NCBI GenBank assembly: GCA_046758065.1
Contig: JBHHZM010000163.1
Span: 1-6,017, forward strand
Direction: 5' to 3'
Length of the DNA stretch: 6,017 nt
DNA from: JBHHZM01 sp046758065
Lineage (GTDB): Bacteria > Pseudomonadota > Alphaproteobacteria > JAAXGF01
Under the pieces are notes generated by a model. The model ran no database searches. It was not told the DNA's origin and worked only from the letters and a program-made list of their open reading frames with translations. Each line of letters starts with the position of its first letter. Within the stretch, counting starts at the first letter, position 1. Of the stretch, positions 1 to 5,506 are shown in pieces. Both the position numbers and the translations under genes were made by a program.

Positions 1-2
1 TG

Positions 3-47
3 CGCGACATGATCGCGCATGTCGCCGAGCCCGCCGGGAACGACTGA
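3..47 (+). CDS. Possible C-terminal tail of a convergent gene (partial, unidentified)
   Basis: One + strand frame is open from the window edge to a TGA at 45-47 and would end in RDMIAHVAEPAGND. Thirteen of its fourteen codons end in G or C, as in the real genes here, and it would converge on prfB with 39 bases between the two stop codons. Fourteen codons are too few to identify a family. The opposite strand is also open across this stretch, so it could equally be non-coding or belong to a minus-strand gene. An 8-bp inverted repeat (4-25) lies inside it. Confidence 0.3.
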   Translation, partial: RDMIAHVAEPAGND

Positions 48-86
48 TGGTAGACGGTTGCGCGCCGCCGGATACGGGACAGAAAC

Positions 87-1218
87 CTAGCTTCCGCCGC
101 CGTCTTCCGTCGCGCGCGTGGCTCCGACGCGGGCGGCGAGCGCGGCGGCCATGAAGTCGTCGAGCCCGCCGTCGAGCACCGCGCCCGTGTTGCCGGTTTC
201 GACCCCGGTGCGCAGGTCCTTGACCATCTGATAGGGATGCAGCACGTAGGAGCGGATCTGGTGGCCCCAGCCGATGTCGCTCTTGTTCGCCGCCTGCGCC
301 TGCGCTTTCTCCTCGCGCTTCTGGAGTTCGAGCTCGTAGAGCCGCGCTTTCAGCATGGCCTGCGCCTCGGCGCGGTTGCGGTGCTGCGAGCGGTTGTTCT
401 GGCACTGCACGACGATGCCGGTGGGAAGGTGCGTGATGCGCACCGCGCTGTCGGTCTTGTTGACGTGCTGGCCGCCGGCGCCCGAGGCGCGGTAGGTGTC
501 AACGCGCACGTCCTTGTCCTCGATCTCGATGTCGATCGTATCGTCGATTACCGGGTAGACCCAGACGCTGGCGAAGCTGGTGTGGCGACGCGCGCTGGCG
601 TCGAACGGCGAAATACGCACCAGCCGGTGCACGCCGCTTTCGGTCTTGCACCAGCCATAGGCGCTGGGGCCGACGAGACGGATGGTCGCCGATTTGACGC
701 CGGCCTCCTCGCCGGGACTTTCCTCGATCCACTCGACCTTGTAGCCGTGTCTCTCGGCCCAGCGCACGTACATGCGCAGGAGCATTTCGGCCCAGTCCTG
801 ACTCTCGGTGCCGCCGGCGCCGGCGTGAACCTCGATGTAGCAGTCGTTAGCGTCGGCCTCGCCCGAAAGCAGCGTTTCGAGGCGCAGGCGTCGGGCGCGT
901 TCGGCCAGCCCGGAAAGCGCCGCCTGGGCTTCGTCGACGACCTCCTCCTCGCCCTCGGCCTCGCCGAGCTCGGCGAGTTCGAGGTTGTCGGTGAGCTCGC
1001 GTTCGAGCGCGCGGTAGCTGGCGATCGCCTGTTCGAGGCGGGTGCGTTCGCGCATTACCGCCTGGGCGGCCTGCGGATCGTCCCAGAGCGCGGAATCTTC
1101 CGCCCGGGCGTTCAGCTCCTGCAACCGTGCGAGAGCCCTGTCCCAGTCAAAGATGCCTCCTCAGCAGCGCCAGAGCCTGCTTGATCTCGTCGGCAAGCGC
1201 AGTGACCTCGGCGCGCAT
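87..1218 (-). CDS. prfB: Peptide chain release factor 2 (RF2), expressed by programmed +1 frameshift
   Basis: RF2 recognises UGA and UAA stop codons in the ribosomal A site and triggers hydrolysis of peptidyl-tRNA in the cytoplasm. The gene starts at ATG 1218, reads 23 codons (MRAEVTALADEIKQALALLRRHL) to an in-frame TGA at 1149-1147, and continues in the +1 frame as DWDRALARLQELN, giving 376 residues. The family usually has about 365-375. The codon-recognition tripeptide SPF is at about 203-205 (RISPFDASARRHTSF), which marks RF2 rather than RF1. The catalytic GGQ is at about 248-250 (YRASGAGGQHVNKT). Ala precedes SGAGGQ, where E. coli K-12 has the unusual Thr246. The N-terminal third is helical and acidic, as in the family, and there is a short C-terminal tail ending DGGGS. 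The TTG at 1124, the first start-like codon of the long frame, is not the real start: homologous N-terminal sequence continues upstream of it through the shift site. The gene follows mrcA after 101 bases and seems to have its own promoter. Confidence 0.97.
1146..1161 (-). promoter_or_regulatory. RF2 programmed +1 ribosomal frameshift site
   Basis: On the minus strand the sequence is AGGAGG (1161-1156), CAT, the slippery codon CTT (1152-1150), the in-frame stop TGA (1149-1147) and C (1146). This matches the established RF2 autoregulatory site of E. coli (AGGGGG TAT CTT TGA C), with the same three-base gap between the Shine-Dalgarno-like hexamer and CTT. When RF2 is scarce, ribosomes pause at the poor UGA-C context, slip forward one base and make full-length RF2. 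When it is plentiful they stop and release a 23-residue peptide. Reading resumes at GAC (1148-1146). Confidence 0.96.
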
Positions 1219-1223
1219 GATTT

Positions 1224-1230
1224 CTCTCCC
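1224..1230 (-). promoter_or_regulatory. Ribosome binding site of prfB
   Basis: GGGAGAG lies five bases upstream of ATG 1218. It supports this ATG as the true start of the zero-frame leader, rather than the downstream TTG at 1124. Confidence 0.6.
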
Positions 1231-1265
1231 GGTCCGGCGGAACAACCGTCGTGTCGTGCGGGGCG

Positions 1266-1296
1266 ATTGTATAGCGTGCGCCTAAGCGCAACGGAA
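1266..1296 (-). promoter_or_regulatory. Candidate prfB promoter in the mrcA-prfB gap
   Basis: The minus strand carries TATACAAT (1273-1266), a good -10 candidate in otherwise GC-rich DNA. The best-spaced -35 match, TTCCGT (1296-1291, 17 bases from TATACA), is weak. Between the two lies a small perfect hairpin, TGCGC-TTAG-GCGCA (1290-1277). Initiation would fall near 1260, about 40 bases before the prfB start. No hairpin plus T-run terminator was found after mrcA, so read-through from mrcA is also possible. Confidence 0.35.
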
Positions 1297-1319
1297 GCCC
1301 GGTCACGCCATCAAATAAG

Positions 1320-3698
1320 CTAATAAAGCCCCGTGGTCTCGGCCCCGGCCGTCGGCGCGCTGCTCGCCGGCTCGGTTCCCGGCTTGTAGGCCTCGAGGAT
1401 CACCCGGCGGGTGCCCGGGCCCGGCAGGAGCCCGTTGTCGCCGTCCACGCGCACCAGCCGAATGCCCGGCGGAATGCGGAAGGGGATCGCCGGCTGGTCG
1501 GCGAGCGCCTCGGCCATGAACCGCTTGAACACCGGCACCGCAACGCGTGAGCCGGTCTCCTTGTAGCCGAGCGGCCGCGGCTGATCGAAGCCGACGAAGA
1601 CGCCGGCGAGCAGGTCGGGCGAAAAGCCGATGAACCAGGCGTCGACGTTGTCGTTGGTGGTGCCTGTCTTGCCGGCGAGCGGCCGGCCGAGGTCGCGGAT
1701 GCGCCGGCCGGTGCCGCGCTTGACGACGCCCTGGAGCATCGACACGATCTGGTACGCGGTGTCGGCGCGCACCACCTGCGCCCGCGTATCGGGAATCGCC
1801 GGCACGGGCTGGCCGTCCCACGCCGTGGCGCGACAGCCCGCGCAGGGGCGCGCATCGCGACGGTAGACGGTCGCACCGTTGCGGTCCTGTATGCGCTCGA
1901 TCAGCGCCGGGGTGATGCGTTTGCCGCCATTGTCGATCATGGCGTAGGCGGCGGCCAGCCGGAACAGCGTGGTCTCTCCGGCGCCGAGCGCCATGGGCAG
2001 AAGCCGCGGCAACTGGTCGACGACGCCGAGACGCTCGGCATACTCGGCGACCGTTTCCATGCCCAGAGCACGCGCGAGTCGGACGGTCATCAGGTTGCGC
2101 GACCTCTCGATGCCGATGCGCAGCGGCGAACGCCCGTAGAAACGGGTGGTATAGTTCGCCGGCTTCCATTTCGGCAGCCCGGGTCCCTGGTCGATGACGA
2201 TGGGCGCATCGTCGACGATGCTCGACGGCGTGAAGCCGTGATCGAGTGCGGCGAGGTAGACGATCGGCTTGAACGCCGAACCCGGTTGGCGCATCGCCTG
2301 GGTCGCCCGGTTGAACTGGCTGATGTCGTAGCTGAAGCCGCCGACCATCGCCAGCACCCGCCCGTTGTGCGGATCCATGGCGATGAGCGCGCCTTCGACC
2401 TCGGGAATTTGGCGCAGGGCGTAGTTTCGAACCGCGACGCTCTTGCCCGATCCGTCGGCAAGCGGTTCGACCAGCACGACGTCGCCAGCCGCGAGCACGT
2501 CGGCCGGACGCTTTATCTTCGGACCGACGCGCTGGTCCTTGCGCCACGCCCGCGCCCACGTGAGCTCGGAAAGCGGAATGCGCCCCATGGCGCCGCCGGT
2601 GAGCCCGATGGTCACGTCCTTTGCCCCCACCGCCAAGACCGCGGCGAGCCGCCAACCGCCTGCGCCCGGGGGCAAGGGCACCGCCGCGAGACGCCGCGCC
2701 CAACCCGGTCCGATATCGATCCGTGTCACCGGTCCGCGCCAGCCGTGACGGCGATCATAGGCGATGAGTCCGCTGCGCAACGCGCGTTCGGCGATGTCCT
2801 GAAGACGCGGGTCGAGCGTGGTGCGGACCGAGAGCCCGCCCTCGTAAAGCCCGCTCTCGCCGTAGCGGCGCATGAGCTGGCGGCGAACTTCCTCGGTAAA
2901 GTAATCGGCTCGAACGAACTCGGCGGGGTTGCCCGTGCGCATGGTCAGCGGTTCGGTCTTCGCCCACGCCGCCTCGGTCTCGCTGACGAAGCCGTCTTCG
3001 CGCATACGGTCGATTACCCAGTCGCGTCGCGCCTTGGCGGCGGCCGGATAGCGGACCGGATTGTAGTTGTTGGGCGCCTTGGGGAGCGCGGCGAGGAAGG
3101 CGGTCTCGGCGATGCTCAGATCGTCGAGCGACTTGTCGAAGTAGTTGAGTGCCGCGGCGGCCACGCCGTAGGAGCCCATGCCGAGATAGATCTGGTTGAG
3201 GTAAAGCTCGAGAATTCGGTCTTTCGTGAAGGCCCGCTCGATACGGAAGGCGAGGATCGCCTCCTTCACCTTGCGCTCGATCGAGACCTCGTTCGTGAGC
3301 AGGAAGTTCTTCGCCACCTGCTGGGTGATCGTCGAGGCGCCCTGGAGCCTGCGCTGCCGACCGAGGTTCGCGACATTGGTCACCACGGCGCGCATCACAC
3401 TGAGGACGTCGACCCCGGGGTGGCTATAGAAGTTCTTGTCCTCGGCGGCGAGGAACGCGTTGATCAGGCGCTTGGGCATGGCGCCGATCGGCACAAAGAC
3501 GCGGCGCTCGACGGCATACTCCGCAAGGAGGCGACCGTCGCCGGCATGCACCCGCGTCACCATCGGTGGCTCGTAATCGGCGAGCTGCTGGTAGTCGGGG
3601 AGACCGCGGCCGTAATAGTGCAGAGCGTAGAGCGCGCCGCCTCCGGCGATCAGCGCCAGCACCACGACTATGGTGAACAGAACCGAAAGAAATCTCAT
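1320..3698 (-). CDS. mrcA: Penicillin-binding protein 1A, bifunctional peptidoglycan glycosyltransferase/transpeptidase
   Basis: This class A PBP polymerises lipid II into glycan strands and cross-links stem peptides on the outer face of the inner membrane. The 792-residue product is normal for the family. One membrane anchor spans about residues 3-27. The GT51 glycosyltransferase domain follows: catalytic Glu86 in AAEDKNFYSHPGVD, then ASTITQQVAKN (121-131), then RKVKEAILAFRIE (142-154) with the second conserved Glu at 146. An OB-like insert lies at about 330-430. The transpeptidase domain has the SxxK nucleophile Ser474/Lys477 (QPGSAFKP), SRN at 533-535 and KTGT at 677-680, so both active sites look intact. 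A Cys-x-x-Cys pair (619, 622) precedes the KTGT region. ATG 3698 is the first possible start after an in-frame TAG at 3740-3738. The Shine-Dalgarno match is poor and a perfect hairpin sits just upstream. The gene lies between amiC and prfB on the same strand. It is the alphaproteobacterial 1A type rather than 1B or 1C by overall layout. Confidence 0.97.
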   Translation of the reverse strand: MRFLSVLFTIVVVLALIAGGGALYALHYYGRGLPDYQQLADYEPPMVTRVHAGDGRLLAEYAVERRVFVPIGAMPKRLINAFLAAEDKNFYSHPGVDVLSVMRAVVTNVANLGRQRRLQGASTITQQVAKNFLLTNEVSIERKVKEAILAFRIERAFTKDRILELYLNQIYLGMGSYGVAAAALNYFDKSLDDLSIAETAFLAALPKAPNNYNPVRYPAAAKARRDWVIDRMREDGFVSETEAAWAKTEPLTMRTGNPAEFVRADYFTEEVRRQLMRRYGESGLYEGGLSVRTTLDPRLQDIAERALRSGLIAYDRRHGWRGPVTRIDIGPGWARRLAAVPLPPGAGGWRLAAVLAVGAKDVTIGLTGGAMGRIPLSELTWARAWRKDQRVGPKIKRPADVLAAGDVVLVEPLADGSGKSVAVRNYALRQIPEVEGALIAMDPHNGRVLAMVGGFSYDISQFNRATQAMRQPGSAFKPIVYLAALDHGFTPSSIVDDAPIVIDQGPGLPKWKPANYTTRFYGRSPLRIGIERSRNLMTVRLARALGMETVAEYAERLGVVDQLPRLLPMALGAGETTLFRLAAAYAMIDNGGKRITPALIERIQDRNGATVYRRDARPCAGCRATAWDGQPVPAIPDTRAQVVRADTAYQIVSMLQGVVKRGTGRRIRDLGRPLAGKTGTTNDNVDAWFIGFSPDLLAGVFVGFDQPRPLGYKETGSRVAVPVFKRFMAEALADQPAIPFRIPPGIRLVRVDGDNGLLPGPGTRRVILEAYKPGTEPASSAPTAGAETTGLY

Positions 3699-3707
3699 CG
3701 CGCCGCC

Positions 3708-3731
3708 GGGGACGAACGGGCCTTCGTCCCC
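3708..3731 (-). repeat. Perfect 9-bp inverted repeat just upstream of the mrcA start
   Basis: On the + strand GGGGACGAA (3708-3716) and TTCGTCCCC (3723-3731) are exact reverse complements around the six-base spacer CGGGCC. In the mrcA message the hairpin would end nine bases before the AUG, occupying the space where a ribosome binding site would sit. The bases between it and the ATG (GGCGGCGCG) are only a weak Shine-Dalgarno match. No T-run follows on either strand, so it is not a standard terminator. It could be an mRNA hairpin controlling translation or a protein-binding palindrome. Confidence 0.6.
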
Positions 3732-3747
3732 ACGATCCTATAAAATT

Positions 3748-3764
3748 CCATGTGACCTACATGG
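3748..3764. repeat. Inverted repeat CCATGT-N5-ACATGG in the amiC-mrcA gap
   Basis: These are exact 6-bp arms around GACCT (+ strand). On the minus strand the hairpin is followed by AATTTTAT, a weak T-rich tail, so it might be a poor terminator for amiC transcription. It could equally be a dimeric regulator site. It directly abuts the next repeat at 3765. Confidence 0.45.
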
Positions 3765-3784
3765 TGGGTAAAAATTATTACCCA
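3765..3784. repeat. Inverted repeat TGGGTAA-N6-TTACCCA after amiC
   Basis: These are exact 7-bp arms around AAATTA (+ strand), starting 12 bases after the amiC stop codon. The block is markedly AT-rich against its surroundings. The weak, AT-containing stem without a following T-run argues against a strong intrinsic terminator. An operator-like palindrome is possible. Confidence 0.45.
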
Positions 3785-3796
3785 AATGTGGCCAAG

Positions 3797-4996
3797 TCAT
3801 GACCGCTCCGCCGACGTTTTCGCCGTGAAATAGCGGTTGGTCGCGCGCACGACCGCCTGCATCAGCTTCTTTCGGCCATCCGGATCGCGGAGCATACGCT
3901 CGTCTCTGCGGTTCGACAGGTAACCGAGTTCGATCAGCACCGAGGGGACATCGGGCGCCTTGAGCACCCGGAATCCGGCAAAGCGGTGGGTCTTGCGCAA
4001 CAGCCGCGCCGCCTTTCCGAGTTCGGGCGTCAGAAACTTGGTGAAGTCGACCGAAGCGTTCGTCGTGTCGCGTTGCGCGAGATCGATCAGGATGCTGGCG
4101 ACGTCCGGATCGTAAGCGGCGAGGGAAAGATCGACGCCTGCGATAATGTCCGACGTGTTCTCCTTGGCGGCGAGAGCCTCCGCTTCGGCGTCGGAGGCAT
4201 TCTCCGACAGGGTATAGACCGACACGCCGCGCACCGCCCGGTCGGCGATGGCGTCGGCGTGCAGGGAAATGAAAAGCCGGGCCCCCGCCTCGCGTGCGAT
4301 CTCGACGCGCCGGGCAAGGCTGATAAAGACGTCGCGCCGGCGGGTCATCACGACCGTGTAGCGCCCGGTGGCGTCGAGCTGTCGTTTGAGCTCGCGGGCC
4401 GCAGCGAGGGTGATGTGTTTCTCGTAAACCCCACCAACACTGGTCGTTCCCGGATCGACGCCGCCGTGTCCGGGGTCGATGACGATGACCGGTTTGCCGC
4501 CTCGCTTCGATACGCCGCCGCCCGCAGTCGCACCGGGCGCCGACGGCGGCTTTGCGGATGGCGGCTGGCCCATCCGGCGGAACTCGCCGGCCGCCACGGC
4601 GGCGAGATCGAGCACCAGGCGGTAGCCGAAGTCGGCCGTCGGCCGCAGCATGAATACCTTTCGCACCGAGACTGGCGCACCCACGTCGACCACGAGTCGC
4701 GACGTGCCCGGCCGAAACAGGCCGTAGCGGAAACGCTGCACCAGCCCACGCCCGGGGGCAAGGTTCGCCGTCGTCACGCGCCACTCGACCTCGGGCAGAT
4801 CGATCACCACGCGGTACGGCGTGGGCAGCGTGAAGACCCTGTAATCAAGATTAGCGGTGAGGTCGAGGACGACGCGCGTACTGTCGGGATGAACGCCGAT
4901 GCGCACGCCGACCACTGCCGGTTTCGCAAACGCCGTGCCTGCGACCAGCAACAGAACCGCCAACGCCGCAATAGGAAAGCGGATGAGAGGTAGCAC
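3797..4996 (-). CDS. amiC: Periplasmic N-acetylmuramoyl-L-alanine amidase, AMIN + Amidase_3
   Basis: This zinc amidase cuts the bond between N-acetylmuramic acid and L-alanine in peptidoglycan, a step in septum splitting. From GTG 4996 the product has 399 residues. A Sec-type signal peptide of about 24 residues (MLPLIRFPIAAL..., cleavage after AGTAFA, no twin arginine) is followed by an AMIN domain (about 27-130) that targets the envelope, a Pro/Ala/Gly linker (about 144-168) and Amidase_3 (about 168-392). Expected zinc ligands are His177 (IDPGHGG), Glu192 (VYEKH) and His246 (SLHAD). The catalytic Glu356 is in LIELGYLSN. Residues about 264-328 match the segment that forms the autoinhibitory helix in E. 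coli AmiB/AmiC, so activation by a LytM-type factor is likely (inference). The frame is open to TTG 5062, but that start gives an unusually long signal peptide and has no Shine-Dalgarno. GTG 5005 is another option. The gene is divergent from rne and upstream of mrcA. Confidence 0.93.
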   Translation of the reverse strand: MLPLIRFPIAALAVLLLVAGTAFAKPAVVGVRIGVHPDSTRVVLDLTANLDYRVFTLPTPYRVVIDLPEVEWRVTTANLAPGRGLVQRFRYGLFRPGTSRLVVDVGAPVSVRKVFMLRPTADFGYRLVLDLAAVAAGEFRRMGQPPSAKPPSAPGATAGGGVSKRGGKPVIVIDPGHGGVDPGTTSVGGVYEKHITLAAARELKRQLDATGRYTVVMTRRRDVFISLARRVEIAREAGARLFISLHADAIADRAVRGVSVYTLSENASDAEAEALAAKENTSDIIAGVDLSLAAYDPDVASILIDLAQRDTTNASVDFTKFLTPELGKAARLLRKTHRFAGFRVLKAPDVPSVLIELGYLSNRRDERMLRDPDGRKKLMQAVVRATNRYFTAKTSAERS

Positions 4997-5064
4997 ACAA
5001 CCCACCGACGATACCGCCCGGGACCCGGAGCCGACTATTGCGCGAAGAGCCGCGCCCCACAACG

Positions 5065-5098
5065 ATTAATGATTTAAGCGCTTGCCCGGCATGCACAA
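5065..5098 (-). promoter_or_regulatory. Weak candidate amiC promoter
   Basis: On the minus strand TTGTGC (5098-5093) is a possible -35. The AT-rich stretch TTAAATCATTAAT (5077-5065) could supply the -10, but no hexamer is both a good match and ideally spaced (TAAATC at 16, TTAAAT at 15). A start of transcription near here would place TTG 5062 at or before the mRNA end, which favours the GTG starts of amiC. Confidence 0.25.
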
Positions 5099-5101
5099 GG
5101 G

Positions 5102-5130
5102 AAAAAACGTCCCGGCGCCCGGCGGCGCCG
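5102..5130 (-). terminator. GC hairpin plus T6 tract facing the minus strand (terminator-like)
   Basis: On the + strand CGGCGCC (5113-5119), loop CGGC, GGCGCCG (5124-5130) is a perfect 7-bp all-GC stem. Read on the minus strand it is followed by GGACG and then six Ts (5107-5102). The five-base offset between stem and T-run is longer than in a classical intrinsic terminator. It lies upstream of amiC and outside any gene, so it could stop antisense transcription leaving the rne leader or attenuate an amiC transcript begun further upstream. Chance is possible in GC-rich DNA. Confidence 0.35.
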
Positions 5131-5146
5131 ACCACGCAATATCTCG

Positions 5147-5176
5147 TTGTCTCTCGCCATGACGTGCATGTATGAT
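5147..5176 (+). promoter_or_regulatory. Candidate sigma-70-type promoter of rne
   Basis: TTGTCT (5147-5152) and TATGAT (5171-5176) are separated by 18 bases. The -10 matches the consensus at five of six positions and the -35 at four of six. Transcription would start near 5183 and leave a leader of about 325 nt before the rne ATG. This is the best promoter-like sequence in the window. Confidence 0.55.
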
Positions 5177-5442
5177 GGGCATGCGAAACGCCGCAGTCGG
5201 CTCGGTCCGCGCTTTTGCGATCGAGCGGCGAGGCGGCCGGACCGACCCGATCCTTCAATCGCGGATCCTGCGTTGTCCGGTGCGGTCTCGCTCAAGACAG
5301 TGCGGTCGATGAAACCAGCCCGAAGCCGGCGCCCGGTACTTGCCGGGGGCCCCGGTGCATTGATGACTTCCCCGCCATGATGATTCCTGATTGGTTCTAT
5401 CGACGGGTTGAAGCGAGATACCGGAAGCTTCGCCATCACAGG

Positions 5443-5489
5443 GACGAACCCCGTGCCGGTCGTTCGCGCCGACGCGGTGTGGGTTCGTC
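5443..5489 (+). repeat. Extended hairpin directly before the rne ribosome binding site
   Basis: GACGAACCC (5443-5451) and GGGTTCGTC (5481-5489) form a perfect 9-bp stem. Inside it CCG (5456-5458) can pair with CGG (5475-5477) and GTCG (5459-5462) with CGAC (5470-5473), leaving a seven-base loop TTCGCGC. The hairpin ends two bases before GGAG (5492-5495), so it could affect ribosome access or serve as a protein or RNase landing site. Confidence 0.5.
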
Positions 5490-5491
5490 GT

Positions 5492-5495
5492 GGAG
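5492..5495 (+). promoter_or_regulatory. Ribosome binding site of rne (weak, long spacing)
   Basis: GGAG lies 11 bases upstream of ATG 5507, longer than usual. It is four bases from another ATG at 5500 in a different frame, which opens a 24-codon overlapping frame ending at the TAA at 5572-5574. ATG 5507 is preferred because RNase E homology begins there. Confidence 0.4.
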
Positions 5496-5506
5496 TTGTA
5501 TGTCTA

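Larger units (their letters stand above)
4997..5506. other. Divergent amiC/rne intergenic region
   Basis: No convincing protein-coding gene lies in these 510 bases. Open frames across them are short or lack the G/C third-position bias of the neighbouring genes. The region holds the start region of amiC, an AT-rich patch at 5061-5077, an AAGCGCTT palindrome (5076-5083), a GC hairpin with a T6 tract facing the minus strand, a candidate rne promoter and a long structured rne leader. The key elements are listed as separate entries. Confidence 0.7.
5183..5506 (+). promoter_or_regulatory. Long structured 5' leader of rne (putative)
   Basis: If transcription starts near 5183, the rne message has an untranslated leader of about 325 nt. 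Perfect stems within it are GCCG-CAGT-CGGC (5190-5201); TCGGTCCG/CGGACCGA (5202-5209 with 5238-5245, enclosing CGC-TTTT-GCG at 5210-5219); GATCC/GGATC (5249-5253 with 5263-5267); GTCT/AGAC (5285-5288 with 5295-5298); CCCGG/CCGGG (5332-5336 with 5343-5347), competing with the palindrome CCGGGG-G-CCCCGG (5343-5355); and GACGAACCC/GGGTTCGTC (5443-5489). GTGCGGTC occurs twice, at 5280 and 5300. E. coli rne has a leader of similar length whose hairpins bind RNase E and set its own mRNA half-life. Analogous feedback here is inference. Confidence 0.45.

Noticed and set aside
1147..1149. The TGA in prfB as a disabling mutation or pseudogene
   Set aside because: It lies in the exact conserved RF2 frameshift context and the downstream protein is intact.
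237..1184. A 315-codon + strand open frame opposite prfB
   Set aside because: It is a shadow of the RF2 gene, with low-complexity Ala/Val/Gly/Arg composition and no family resemblance.
1112..1306. A 64-codon minus-strand frame covering the prfB leader
   Set aside because: It crosses the promoter, ribosome binding site and frameshift signal of prfB in a third frame. The RF2 reading with the frameshift explains the sequence better.
1303..2703. A 466-codon minus-strand frame overlapping mrcA
   Set aside because: It is an Arg/Ala/Gly-rich out-of-frame reading of the PBP1A transpeptidase region, with no motifs of its own.
2238..3743. A 501-codon open frame on the + strand opposite mrcA
   Set aside because: It is antisense to a clear PBP1A with all catalytic motifs. 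Its length is explained by high G/C at third positions, which removes stops from the opposite frame. The translation shows no recognisable domain.
3709..5449. The 9-mer GGGACGAAC shared by the mrcA hairpin (3709-3717) and the rne leader hairpin (5441-5449)
   Set aside because: Only nine bases match, the flanks differ, and GC-rich 9-mers recur easily, so a shared regulator cannot be supported from two sites.
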